Shown here: positions 26,615 to 35,156 of the stretch, in pieces
Position numbering within the stretch: position 1 is the stretch's first letter
How the letters are laid out: every line of letters begins with the position of its first letter
From: Castellaniella sp049650445
Lineage (GTDB): Bacteria > Pseudomonadota > Gammaproteobacteria > Burkholderiales > Burkholderiaceae_B
Length of the DNA: 64,000 bases
Reading direction: 5' to 3'
Assembly (NCBI RefSeq): GCF_049650445.1
Contig: NZ_JBASAD010000017.1
Location: 1 to 64,000 of the forward strand
The notes under the pieces: model-generated
The model's input: only the letters and a program-made list of their open reading frames with translations
Databases searched by the model: none
What the model was told of the DNA's origin: nothing
Position numbers and translations under genes: made by a program

Positions 26615-28351
26615 ATGAAAAAGATTTCCGTGACTTTGTCCTTGCGCACTCGGCTGACGCTGGTCGTGGCGTTGCTCTCCCTGCTGACGTTCGCAGCAGT
26701 GGGGGGGGCCTGGTTCGTCCAGCAGGAAAGCCAGCGCACGGTAGGGCAGTTGTCGTCCATCGGGGTCCAGGCGAACTCCGAGGTCAAGAATGCCTACATT
26801 TATGCCCAGCAGGCGGCCACCCAGATCGACGGGGCGCTGGGTATCGCCAATGAAAAACAGCGTCTTTGGGAATTGGGCCAGGCCGACCAGTTGTTGAAGC
26901 GCTCGCGCGACAGCATGGCGGCCCTGAAGGCTTCGGGTGGCCTGACAGGTTCGAGCGGGGAATCCCTGCAGCACATGCTGGATGCGTCCTTCAACGACTA
27001 CTGGACCCAGGTCGAGCAACTGCGCGATTTTGCGGCCAAGCAGGATGCCAGGGGTTTCGAGGCCTTGAAGCGTGGCCGTCTGCGCGGCGCGGCGCGGGGC
27101 ATGGACCGGGTGTTCGGCCAGTTCGACAAATTCATTCAGGACAGCAGTTCAGCCTCGCGTGGCGAACTGGCGCAACTGTTCCACTGGGCCAATATCGGTC
27201 TGCTGGCGCTGCTGGTCGTGGCCGTGGTGCTGGCGCTGCTGGCCTATCGGACGCTGATCCGCACGGTGCTGCGGCCCCTGCAGGCCGTCGGGCGGCATCT
27301 GCAGCGCATCGCGGGGGGGGATCTGCGCGTGGCCATCCTGCCGCGATCGCACGATGAGATCGGTGCCTTGCTGCGCGGCCTGAAGGCGATGCGCGACAGC
27401 CTGGAGACCATGATCTCCGGGGTGCGGGGCCGGATGGGACAGATGGCCGGGGGAGCCCAGCGCATTGCGGCGGGCAACCTGGACCTGAGCAGCCGCACGG
27501 ACGAGCAGGCCGCAGCCCTGCAGCAGACGGCCGCCAGCATGGAACAACTGGCCAGCACGGTCAAGCAGAACGCCGACAATGCCCAGCAGGCCAATCAATT
27601 GGCGCAGACTGCATCCCAGGTGGCTTCGCGTGGCGGCGAGGTGGTGGGCGAGGTCGTCGCCACCATGGAAGGCATTTCGGGCAGTTCGCAAAAGATCGCC
27701 GACATCGTCGGGGTGATCGACAGCATTGCCTTCCAGACCAATATTCTGGCGCTGAATGCGGCGGTCGAGGCCGCCCGTGCCGGCGAACAGGGACGCGGTT
27801 TTGCCGTGGTCGCCGGGGAAGTCCGGGCGCTGGCGCAGCGCTCGGCCGGCGCCGCCAAGGAAATCAAGACGCTGATCGAGGATTCCGTCAGCCGGGTCGG
27901 CGCGGGTTCGTCGCAGGTCCAGCGGGCGGGCGCAACCATGCGGGAAATCGTCGAGGCCGTGACCCGCGTGTCGGACATCATGAGCGAGATCACCGCTGCC
28001 ACCATCGAACAGTCCTCGGGCATCGACCAGATCAATCTGGCGATCACACAGATGGATGCTGTGACACAGCAGAACGCGCTGCTGGTGCAGCAGGCGGCGG
28101 AATCGGCAGGGTCGCTGGAGTCCCTGGCTACTGAAGTCAGCCAGGCCTTGGCGGTATTCCAGATCGAGGGCGCCGAGGCTGAAACGCGGCCGCTTGCCGC
28201 AGCGCCGCTTGCCGCAGCGCCGCTTGCCGCAGCGCCGATCGCTGCGGCGCCGACACGTTCGGCCAGCGCTGCGGCGCCCCGGCTGCCTGCCGCGCACACG
28301 ACGACACCCGCTCGCCAGCCGGCGCGCGAAGATGAATGGGAGGAGTTTTGA
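26615..28351 (+). CDS. Methyl-accepting chemotaxis protein with C-terminal xWxxF tether
   Basis: A 578-residue chemoreceptor from ATG 26615 (GTAGAGG upstream). TM1 about 13-33, periplasmic helical bundle 34-190, TM2 about 192-213, HAMP, then a Tsr-like signalling domain with DSIAFQTNILALNAAVEAAR at the tip. A low-complexity Ala/Pro linker made of LAAAP repeats (DNA 28189-28248) leads to the final residues DEWEEF. EWEEF resembles the NWETF pentapeptide that tethers CheR and CheB to high-abundance receptors. It may therefore serve as the major adapted receptor. The ligand is unknown. Confidence 0.93.
   Translation: MKKISVTLSLRTRLTLVVALLSLLTFAAVGGAWFVQQESQRTVGQLSSIGVQANSEVKNAYIYAQQAATQIDGALGIANEKQRLWELGQADQLLKRSRDSMAALKASGGLTGSSGESLQHMLDASFNDYWTQVEQLRDFAAKQDARGFEALKRGRLRGAARGMDRVFGQFDKFIQDSSSASRGELAQLFHWANIGLLALLVVAVVLALLAYRTLIRTVLRPLQAVGRHLQRIAGGDLRVAILPRSHDEIGALLRGLKAMRDSLETMISGVRGRMGQMAGGAQRIAAGNLDLSSRTDEQAAALQQTAASMEQLASTVKQNADNAQQANQLAQTASQVASRGGEVVGEVVATMEGISGSSQKIADIVGVIDSIAFQTNILALNAAVEAARAGEQGRGFAVVAGEVRALAQRSAGAAKEIKTLIEDSVSRVGAGSSQVQRAGATMREIVEAVTRVSDIMSEITAATIEQSSGIDQINLAITQMDAVTQQNALLVQQAAESAGSLESLATEVSQALAVFQIEGAEAETRPLAAAPLAAAPLAAAPIAAAPTRSASAAAPRLPAAHTTTPARQPAREDEWEEF
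28189..28248 (+). repeat. 15-bp tandem repeat encoding LAAAP units
   Basis: Three identical copies of GCCGCTTGCCGCAGC (28189-28203, 28204-28218, 28219-28233) and a fourth degenerate copy. All keep the frame. They lengthen the flexible linker between the MCP signalling domain and its C-terminal tether. Confidence 0.9.
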
Positions 28352-28353
28352 AC

Positions 28354-29130
28354 ATGGGGTTTTTCAGTGCGCACCGGAAGAACGGACGCCTTACGGACAA
28401 GGCTTCAGCGGGGAACAGGCGGTTGCGCTGGGCCGCGCTGACGGTGTCAGTCGCCTTGCTGTCGGCCTGCTCGTCCACCGGTGAATCCTTCAAGGCGTCG
28501 GGGTTGAACCAGATCGTGACAGGCCGCACGACAATGGAGCAGGCGTCCGGTTATCTGGGTGCCCAGCCGGTGGACGTCTGGCGTCAGGGCGATACCACGC
28601 TGGCCCGCTGGGCCTACAAGGGCACCGTTGCCACGGACGCCGTGTATTTCCGTCAGGAGGCCTGGCTGCGCTTTGGCCCCGACGGCACCTTCCAGCGTAT
28701 GGAAAATTCCATCAATCTGCCACCCGCCCAGCATCCCCGGACGGCAGAAGAAGCAGACCGGGAGACCAGGGCCGAACAAGAGCGGATCGCGCGCGAAGCA
28801 CCACCGCAGACCGTCGTTGTGCAGTCGGCGGAGGCAACGGATGCCACGCCCGTCGCCGTGCCGGCCATCGATGCCATCCAGCCCGCTTCCCTGACCATTC
28901 CGCCGGATGCCAAACCGTCATCCGCCCGATCGGTGCAGCCGACCCAGTCCGCGAAGTCGGCCCGGCCCGGACAGTCGGCTCGAGCGTCGACCAATGCCGG
29001 CCGCTCCACCCCGGCGAAAAAACCCACCACAGCCGCTCAGGGCGCCGCCTCAGCGGTCAATCCACTGCTGCCGGCCGGCACAAAGGTCATTCCCGGGGTC
29101 ACCTATCCGGTGCAAAAGGACGGCCGCTGA
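28354..29130 (+). CDS. Putative SmpA/BamE-like lipoprotein
   Basis: A 258-residue predicted lipoprotein from ATG 28354, preceded by GGGAGGAG. A long basic N-region leads to a hydrophobic stretch and lipobox LSAC with Cys39. Residues about 45-110 (IVTGRTTMEQASGYLGAQPV then LARWAYKG) resemble the SmpA/OmlA/BamE fold. The rest is a Ser/Ala/Pro/Lys-rich tail of unknown role, perhaps spanning toward peptidoglycan. It follows the MCP stop by 2 bp, so the two are probably co-transcribed, an unusual pairing. Function is not established. Confidence 0.75.
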   Translation: MGFFSAHRKNGRLTDKASAGNRRLRWAALTVSVALLSACSSTGESFKASGLNQIVTGRTTMEQASGYLGAQPVDVWRQGDTTLARWAYKGTVATDAVYFRQEAWLRFGPDGTFQRMENSINLPPAQHPRTAEEADRETRAEQERIAREAPPQTVVVQSAEATDATPVAVPAIDAIQPASLTIPPDAKPSSARSVQPTQSAKSARPGQSARASTNAGRSTPAKKPTTAAQGAASAVNPLLPAGTKVIPGVTYPVQKDGR

Positions 29131-29188
29131 GACAGGCTGGGGGCGGAACGGCTGCCCGGACTCTCGCGCCTGTCGTGTGGGCTCGGGT

Positions 29189-29974
29189 CTACAAGCCCGC
29201 CAGGCCACGTGCGACACGGGCCATGGCCTGATAGCCGCCTTCGAACAGGCCGGACAGAAACTCGCCGCTCTGGGGCAGCACGATGGCCAGGGTGATCAGG
29301 CCCGTGGTCAGGGAAATCGGGAAACCGATGGCGAACACCGACAGTTGCTGCGCGGTCCGGTTCAGGATTCCCATGGACAGGTTGATCGTCAGCAGCACGA
29401 TGACCAGCGGCAGCGCCAGCAGGATGCCCGAGATCCAGAGCTGAGCGCTCCAGTCGAGCAGTGCGCCCCAGCCGTCGGCCATCAGCGGCGCCCCCACGGG
29501 CAGCAGCTCGAAGGTGCGGATCAGGCCGTCGAGCATCAGCAGATGACCGTTCACCGCCAGAAAGATCAGCATCGCCACCAGGTTGACCAGGCGCGACAGC
29601 ACCGCCGTATTGGCGCCCGTGGCCGGGTCGAAGAACGAGGCGAAGGCCAGGCCCATCTTCAGGCCGATGAACTCCCCCGCCATCATGACGGCAGTGAAGA
29701 CCAGCCGCATGCACAAGCCCAGCGCCATGCCGATCAGCACCTGTTGCACGGCGATCAGCAGCCCGCTCCAGGAGGCTGGCGGTACGTCCGGCATGACGCC
29801 GAGCAGCGGTGCGGCGACTACGGTGATGACGACGGACAGACCGATCTTCACCCGGATGGGGACGGAGGATTCGCCGAGGATGGGGGCGGATCCCACCAGA
29901 CCGGCGATGCGAAACAGCGGCCACAGCAGACCGTTGATCCAGTCGTAGAGCTGATCGATCTGGAAGGAAATCAT
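29189..29974 (-). CDS. fliR: Flagellar export gate protein FliR
   Basis: A 261-residue, multi-pass inner-membrane protein and last gene of the long minus-strand fli operon. Hydrophobic segments are spread along the whole chain. Typical stretches are FRIAGLVGSAPILGESSVPI near the N-terminus and GEFIGLKMGLAFASFFDPAT in the middle. With FliP and FliQ it forms the export channel core. fliQ ends 19 bp upstream. Confidence 0.96.
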   Translation of the reverse strand: MISFQIDQLYDWINGLLWPLFRIAGLVGSAPILGESSVPIRVKIGLSVVITVVAAPLLGVMPDVPPASWSGLLIAVQQVLIGMALGLCMRLVFTAVMMAGEFIGLKMGLAFASFFDPATGANTAVLSRLVNLVAMLIFLAVNGHLLMLDGLIRTFELLPVGAPLMADGWGALLDWSAQLWISGILLALPLVIVLLTINLSMGILNRTAQQLSVFAIGFPISLTTGLITLAIVLPQSGEFLSGLFEGGYQAMARVARGLAGL

Positions 29975-29993
29975 GGCCTTGCGTGGCCGGGCC

Positions 29994-30263
29994 CTACGAG
30001 GCCAGGCCCGGGATGGAATCGAGCAGGCCCCGGATGTAATCCACCATGGTACTGAGCAGCCAGGGCCCCAGCAGCACCAGGGTCGCGCCCACGGCCAGCA
30101 GCTTGGGGATGAACGACAGCGTCATTTCGTTGATCTGGGTGGCCGCCTGGAAGATGCTGATGATCAGGCCCACGGCCAGAGTCATCAGCAGCAGGGGGCC
30201 GGCCATGAACAACGCCACGCGCAGCGCCTGGTAGGTCATGGACATGACGACTTCAGGGGTCAT
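29994..30263 (-). CDS. fliQ: Flagellar export gate protein FliQ
   Basis: An 89-residue protein with two transmembrane helices (about residues 15-38 and 55-76). It starts MTPEVVMSMTYQALRVALFM and has INEMTLSFIPKLLAVGATLV, the family-typical FliQ sequence. It is a subunit of the FliPQR export channel. It lies 10 bp after fliP and 19 bp before fliR. Confidence 0.97.
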   Translation of the reverse strand: MTPEVVMSMTYQALRVALFMAGPLLLMTLAVGLIISIFQAATQINEMTLSFIPKLLAVGATLVLLGPWLLSTMVDYIRGLLDSIPGLAS

Positions 30264-30273
30264 GCCGGATCTC

Positions 30274-31047
30274 CTATTGGTAGAAGCTGCGGGCCAGCGA
30301 ACCCAGCAGCAGGTGCCAGCCGTCGGCCAGCACGAACAGCATCAGCTTGAAGGGCAGCGAGATCGTCACCGGCGGCACCATCATCATCCCCAGTGCCATC
30401 AGCAGGCTGGCGACCACCAGGTCGATGATGAGGAAAGGGATGAAGATCGTGAAGCCGATCTGGAAGGCCGTCTTCAGTTCACTGGTGACGAAAGACGGCA
30501 CCAGGATGCGCAGAGGGACGGCGCTCGGGTCTTCCAGGGGGCCGACGCCGGCCATTTCGGCGAACATCGCCAGGTCCGCTTCACGGGTCTGGCGCAGCAT
30601 GAAGGTCTTGAGCGGCTGACTGCCCCGGTCCAGTGCCTGTTCGAAACTGATCTCGTCGCGCGCCAGCGGCTGATAGGCTTGGTCGTAGATCTGGTCGAAA
30701 ACCGGCGACATGGTGAAGAAGGTCAGGAACAGCGCCAGACCGACCAGGACCGAGTTGGGCGGCGAGACGCCCGTGCCCAGGGCGTTACGCATCAGGCCCA
30801 GGACGATGATGATTCGGGTGAAGCCCGTCATCATCAGCAACGCCGCCGGCAGGAACGACAGCATGGTCAGCATGACCAGCGTCTGGACGCTGAGCGACCA
30901 GGTTTCCGCGCCGTTGGGGCCTGGTGTGGCGGTCAGGGCGGGCAGGGCGGCTTGTGCCAGGGTGCTGGCGGGCCAGTACAGGATCAGCGCCAGACCGGCC
31001 AATAGCCAGGGCGCCGTTCGTGCGGCGTGTGAGACGGGGCTGTGCAT
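30274..31047 (-). CDS. fliP: Flagellar export gate protein FliP
   Basis: A 257-residue protein with an N-terminal signal sequence (LLAGLALILYWPASTLAQAA), usual for proteobacterial FliP. The domain includes MTGFTRIIIVLGLMRNALGT and PFLIIDLVVASLLMALGMMM, both highly conserved. Five to six copies of FliP line the export channel with FliQ and FliR. Its start codon overlaps the fliO stop. Confidence 0.97.
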   Translation of the reverse strand: MHSPVSHAARTAPWLLAGLALILYWPASTLAQAALPALTATPGPNGAETWSLSVQTLVMLTMLSFLPAALLMMTGFTRIIIVLGLMRNALGTGVSPPNSVLVGLALFLTFFTMSPVFDQIYDQAYQPLARDEISFEQALDRGSQPLKTFMLRQTREADLAMFAEMAGVGPLEDPSAVPLRILVPSFVTSELKTAFQIGFTIFIPFLIIDLVVASLLMALGMMMVPPVTISLPFKLMLFVLADGWHLLLGSLARSFYQ

Positions 31048-31364
31048 CAGGAGCCTGAGAGGGTCTTGCCGAGGGTCTCGGCAAAGTCCCCGGATGCGGC
31101 ATCGCCGGCAGCGGCGTCCGGCAGAGTATGCAGCAGGGTGATCTGCTGGGCGCTCACGCCCAGCACCAGGCGGGCGCTCTCGACCTGAACCAGGACAACC
31201 GAACTGCGTGTCCCCAGGCTGAGCGTGCCCAGTACGCGCAGACGGGCCGTTTGTGCGCGGCCCGGCAGCCAGCCGCCTCGGCGGGCCACCCAGGCCAGCA
31301 TCAGCAGCAGGGCCAGGATGAACAGCAGGGCAAGGACGACGCGCAGGATCTGGTCCTGGTCCAT
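31047..31364 (-). CDS. fliO: Flagellar biosynthesis protein FliO
   Basis: A 105-residue small membrane protein: one transmembrane helix at about residues 6-24 (VLALLFILALLLMLAWVARR) and a cytoplasmic domain (LRVLGTLSLGTRSSVVLVQV). FliO is a scaffold for assembly of the FliP ring. The family is poorly conserved, but size, topology and position between fliN and fliP are characteristic. Confidence 0.92.
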   Translation of the reverse strand: MDQDQILRVVLALLFILALLLMLAWVARRGGWLPGRAQTARLRVLGTLSLGTRSSVVLVQVESARLVLGVSAQQITLLHTLPDAAAGDAASGDFAETLGKTLSGS

Positions 31365-31370
31365 GGCGAA

Positions 31371-31895
31371 TCAGCGGCGGTTGTTCAGCCGCGCGATGCG
31401 GTCCGAAGGCGTGATGATGTCGGTGACGCGGATGCCGTATTTCTCGTCCACGACCACGACTTCGCCTTGGGCGATCAGATAGCCGTTGACGTAGATGTCC
31501 ATGGGCTCGCCGGCCAGGCCGTCGAGCTCAACCACCGAGCCTTGGCCCAGTTGCAGGATGTTCTTGATCGTCAGGCGCGTGCGGCCCAGTTCCACCGACA
31601 ACTGGACCGGGATGTCCATGATCATGTCGATGTCGCTGTCGGCCTCGGAGGATTGGCTGGACAAGGGCTGGAACACCTGGGCGCTGGCCGGCTGGGCCAC
31701 CGTCTGAGTTGCGGCGGTCTGTTCGGCCAGGGCTGCGGCCCAGTCGTCCTCTGCGCCCAGACCGCTGGCCTGGGTGGGCTGGTCGTGCGCGGATTGCTGT
31801 TCTGCCATGGCGGCGGCCCAGTCGTCCTCTACGGAGCCCTCGGATGCTTGGCCCGGCAGGTTCGGGTCCTGGGTGTCGTCTTTGATGTCGCTCAT
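31371..31895 (-). CDS. fliN: Flagellar C-ring protein FliN
   Basis: A 174-residue switch protein. The C-terminal SpoA domain (about 90-170) is clear: MDIPVQLSVELGRTRLTIKN and VVVDEKYGIRVTDIITPSDR. The N-terminal extension is about 85 residues and holds two near-identical 11-residue motifs, EDDWAAAMAEQ (23-33) and EDDWAAALAEQ (49-59). The ATG at 31895 overlaps the fliM stop (ATGA); an upstream extension of the frame would run into fliM and is not conserved. Confidence 0.96.
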   Translation of the reverse strand: MSDIKDDTQDPNLPGQASEGSVEDDWAAAMAEQQSAHDQPTQASGLGAEDDWAAALAEQTAATQTVAQPASAQVFQPLSSQSSEADSDIDMIMDIPVQLSVELGRTRLTIKNILQLGQGSVVELDGLAGEPMDIYVNGYLIAQGEVVVVDEKYGIRVTDIITPSDRIARLNNRR

Positions 31896-32908
31896 TTTTT
31901 CGTGCGGGCTAGCAGTTTGTCGGAGTCGTCGGGCGAGGCGAGAACCTTGCGCACGCGCAGGGCATAGCGGCCATTGAAGGTGCCGTAGCCGCATTCGAGC
32001 ACAGGGACGCCGCCCACGCGAGCCGTGACGGCGGGGCGGATATCCACCGGCAGCACGTCGCCCACGGCGAGATGAAGCAATTCGGCGATGGAGGTGTCGA
32101 TTCGGGTGAATTCCACAGCCAGTTCGACCTCGGCGCTGCGGACTTCGCGCGAGAGCTGCTGGGTCCAGCGCTGGTCGATCGCATCGGAAGCGGTCTGCTG
32201 CAGCGGGCGCGTCAGCAGATCGCGGATGGGTTCGAGCATGGAATAGGGCAGGCAGACATTGAGCTTGCCCCCGGACGAGCCGAGTTCGATGTTGAAGGTG
32301 GCCACCACCACGATGTCGTTGCCCGTGCTGATGCTGGCGAACTTGGTGTGCATTTCCGAGCGGAGGTATTCCATCTCCAGCGGATAGACGGATTCCCAGG
32401 ATTCGCGGTAGCAGTCCAGCGTCAGGCCCATCAGCCGGCGGATGATGCGCTGTTCGGTGTTGGTGAAGTCACGCCCTTCGATCCGGGTGTTGTAGCGGCC
32501 GTGGCCGCCGAACAGGCTGTCGATGACCAGGAAGACCAGGTTCGGGTCGTAGGTGAACAGGCCGGTGCCGCGCAGTGGCTTGAGGGCCACCATATTCAGG
32601 TTGCTGGGCACGGGCAGGTTGCGTTCGAAATCCGAGTATTTCTGGATTTTGATCGCGTTGACGGTGATGTCGGCGTTGCGGCGCATGAAGCCGAAGAACA
32701 TCGAGCGCAGACGGCGGGCGAAGCGTTCGTTGATCAGCTCCAGGGTCTGCATGCGATGCCGCACGACGCGGTCGGGCGAACCCAGGTCATAGGGCCGAAC
32801 CCCGTCCTGGACCTCGGCCGTGGCCTGCTGGTCCGAGGACTCCTCGCCGGTGACGCCTGCGAGCAGGGCATCGACTTCATCCTGGGAGAGCATGCTTTGG
32901 TAAACCAT
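31892..32908 (-). CDS. fliM: Flagellar motor switch protein FliM
   Basis: A 338-residue C-ring protein. The N-terminal CheY-P-binding peptide LSQDEVDALLAGV is at residues 6-18. The middle CheC-like domain contains SLFGGHGRYNTR with the GGxG motif that contacts FliG. The C-terminal SpoA domain is shared with FliN. It reverses rotation when CheY-P binds. Start overlaps the fliL stop (TAATG) and stop overlaps the fliN start. Confidence 0.98.
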   Translation of the reverse strand: MVYQSMLSQDEVDALLAGVTGEESSDQQATAEVQDGVRPYDLGSPDRVVRHRMQTLELINERFARRLRSMFFGFMRRNADITVNAIKIQKYSDFERNLPVPSNLNMVALKPLRGTGLFTYDPNLVFLVIDSLFGGHGRYNTRIEGRDFTNTEQRIIRRLMGLTLDCYRESWESVYPLEMEYLRSEMHTKFASISTGNDIVVVATFNIELGSSGGKLNVCLPYSMLEPIRDLLTRPLQQTASDAIDQRWTQQLSREVRSAEVELAVEFTRIDTSIAELLHLAVGDVLPVDIRPAVTARVGGVPVLECGYGTFNGRYALRVRKVLASPDDSDKLLARTKK

Positions 32909-33375
32909 TACTGCACCACGAAAGCGGTAAAGAGGACATCGGCGATCAGCGGGCCGGGCAGTTGTGCCGCAAACGGGCGTGCCAGGGTGGCCTTGAGGGC
33001 GTCGACCAGCGCCTGACGGCCTTCCGGCGTCTGGATCTGGGGCAGTTGCTGCGCCGAGAGCACCTTGAGGATGCGGTCACGGACTTCGGGCATATAGTCC
33101 GTGATCTGTTTGCGCGAGGCTTCGTCGCCCAGGCGCAGGGTGATCGCGGTGTAGAGGATCCGATTGCGGGTTTCACCGTACAGCGTGACGGTGAAGGGAT
33201 CGAGCTCGGCAAAGATCGGGACCGGGACCATGACCGGTGCGGCAGGCACCTGGACTGCTTGTTCTGCTGTCGGGGCGCTGGGCGCGCTGTCCCGACCAGT
33301 GAACCACATCGTTGCGCCCACGGAGGCGCCGATGACGATGATGAGCAGGAGAATGAATTTGAGTAGCCTGAGCAT
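32908..33375 (-). CDS. fliL: Flagellar basal body protein FliL
   Basis: A 155-residue single-pass inner-membrane protein. One transmembrane helix near the N-terminus (LLKFILLLIIVIGASVGATM) is followed by the periplasmic stomatin-like FliL domain (FAELDPFTVTLYGETRNRIL). It surrounds stators and affects motor torque. It is the first of a tightly overlapping run fliL-M-N-O-P and lies 85 bp after fliK. Confidence 0.95.
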   Translation of the reverse strand: MLRLLKFILLLIIVIGASVGATMWFTGRDSAPSAPTAEQAVQVPAAPVMVPVPIFAELDPFTVTLYGETRNRILYTAITLRLGDEASRKQITDYMPEVRDRILKVLSAQQLPQIQTPEGRQALVDALKATLARPFAAQLPGPLIADVLFTAFVVQ

Positions 33376-33460
33376 GGTTCCGAGTTAATGCGTCACGATA
33401 ACTGCTGAAGGGCAAAATGAAGCATTGTAATGCGGGTCCTGCCCAGGGGAATGAAAGAGT

Positions 33461-34693
33461 TCACGCAAAGGTATCCACCAATGCGTCTGGCCGGGAGGCG
33501 ACCCTGGGAAGCGCGGAGGTGATCGGCTGGGCCGCGTCGTCCGCAGCCTGGCCGTCCAGGCTGAAGGTGGCGTCACCGTTGCGGGCCGAGGGCGCCTGAC
33601 CCTGGGCCTGCTGGCCGGGCTGCTGGTCGCCGACGTCCGCCTGGCCCAGCGACAGGCCGGCCTGAGCCAGTTGCTGTTCCAGGTGGGGCAGTGCGTTTTC
33701 CAGCGCCTGACGCACGCTGGCGTGCGGCGAGACGAAGGAGGCCTGGGCGATGGATTCGCCCACGTGCAGGGTGATGTGGATCGGGCCGAGTTCCGGCGGG
33801 TTGACATGCATGTGCACCGTGTGGCCCGGACCGGTGAGGCCCTGGGTCAGTTGCAGTATCTGCCGACTGAAGTCCTGAGGCCATTGCGGGTTGGACAGCG
33901 GGGTGGCCACGGCGACGGGTGCGGCGGCCGGCATGGGCGTGGCGGCAGGTGACAGAGTGGTGGCAGCGACCGGCGCCGCGGCCGAGGCCAGGGCGGTATC
34001 CGGCGTCGTGGGCTGAAGCCCTTCCAGGCCGGCAGCGGGTCGGGCCTGGGCGATCGATTCGGCGGCCTGGAACACGGCGGCGACCTGAGCAGCCAGTGGC
34101 TGCCCCGTCGTCTGCGGCTGGAACTGGGCAGTCCCGGGCCGGACACGGCCGGATTCATGCGGGTTTGAAATCGTCGCGGCATTCGCGTGCGAGACCGTGC
34201 GCAACGTGGGTGTGGCGTCGGCCGGCAGGTCGGTGCGCGGCGTATGGACGCGGGTATTGAAACTGGTTTCGGCCGTTTTCGCGGCAAGGGCACCATCCCG
34301 GGCGTTGGTGGGCGCCCGGCCTGCAAGCTCGATCGGGAGGCGCACGGCGCGCGTATCGGTAGCGGCCTGGCCGGACGGACCAGCCTGAGCCGGGCGGATT
34401 TGGGGAGTGGCGACGGCAGCCTGCATCAGGGGCAGAGCTGCGCTGTCGAGGATCAAGGACAGGGTTTCGTCCGGGCCCAGGGGATCGTGCCGTTCGGTGG
34501 CATCCGCATGGGCTCGTTCACCGGCCTTCCCGGCGGCGCGGGGGTCAGCCGGCCGGGCGGCGCCCTCCCGTTGCTGCGACAGCACGTTCGAGAACGCGGG
34601 GGTGTCCGCCGTGGCGGCAGCATCGGCGTCGCGCGTCTGGACATCTGCAGGCGACGGGCTGGAGCTGGTGACAGGAAGGACGGGCATGTTCAT
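33461..34693 (-). CDS. fliK: Flagellar hook-length control protein FliK
   Basis: A 410-residue secreted molecular ruler. The long N-terminal part is Ala/Pro/Thr-rich and poorly conserved. The C-terminal Flg_hook domain (about 285-370) is clear, with VHMHVNPPELGPIHITLHVG and ASVRQALENALPHLEQQLAQ. FliK binds FlhB to trigger the export switch when the hook is long enough. It lies between fliJ (7 bp) and fliL. A second FliK-domain protein is encoded at 41158. Confidence 0.94.
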   Translation of the reverse strand: MNMPVLPVTSSSPSPADVQTRDADAAATADTPAFSNVLSQQREGAARPADPRAAGKAGERAHADATERHDPLGPDETLSLILDSAALPLMQAAVATPQIRPAQAGPSGQAATDTRAVRLPIELAGRAPTNARDGALAAKTAETSFNTRVHTPRTDLPADATPTLRTVSHANAATISNPHESGRVRPGTAQFQPQTTGQPLAAQVAAVFQAAESIAQARPAAGLEGLQPTTPDTALASAAAPVAATTLSPAATPMPAAAPVAVATPLSNPQWPQDFSRQILQLTQGLTGPGHTVHMHVNPPELGPIHITLHVGESIAQASFVSPHASVRQALENALPHLEQQLAQAGLSLGQADVGDQQPGQQAQGQAPSARNGDATFSLDGQAADDAAQPITSALPRVASRPDALVDTFA

Positions 34694-34700
34694 GGCGGAT

Positions 34701-35156
34701 TCAATGCGGCTGTCGTGTGCGCCGGTACAAGCCGGCCGAGATCTCGTCGCTGGCGCGCTGTTCGCGCCGTTGTTCGCGATATTGCAACTGGCGGATCTGT
34801 CGCGTCTTGAGGGTTTCGTAGGAGTTCAGACGACGCTTTTCATCGTGCCACTGCTTACGTCCGGCCTCGAGGCGCACGTCGATCTGGGTGATGATCGTAT
34901 TTTGCTGGGAAATGGCCTCGTCCAATGTGGCAATAAACTGCCTAAAGTTATGGTAATTCGAGGCCGATACGCCTTGTTCGGTGGTGTCCTGCAGGCGTTG
35001 CGTATAGTCGGCGCGGTAGCCGTCCAGGGTGTTCAATTGCCCTTGAGCCTCGCGACGTCGGGTGCTGAGTTCAGACAGGTTGCGCCCGGCTTCGTCGAGC
35101 TTGTCCTGGGTCAGGTTGATCAGCACGTCCAACGGGGTTTCAGGACTCATAGACAT
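34701..35156 (-). CDS. fliJ: Flagellar export protein FliJ
   Basis: A 151-residue, almost entirely coiled-coil protein (LTQDKLDEAGRNLSELSTRR to LKTRQIRQLQYREQRREQRA). FliJ sits in the centre of the FliI hexamer and couples it to FlhA, and it recycles export chaperones. Assignment is from coiled-coil character, length and position. Its 5' end overlaps the last 17 bp of fliI. Confidence 0.93.
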   Translation of the reverse strand: MSMSPETPLDVLINLTQDKLDEAGRNLSELSTRRREAQGQLNTLDGYRADYTQRLQDTTEQGVSASNYHNFRQFIATLDEAISQQNTIITQIDVRLEAGRKQWHDEKRRLNSYETLKTRQIRQLQYREQRREQRASDEISAGLYRRTRQPH

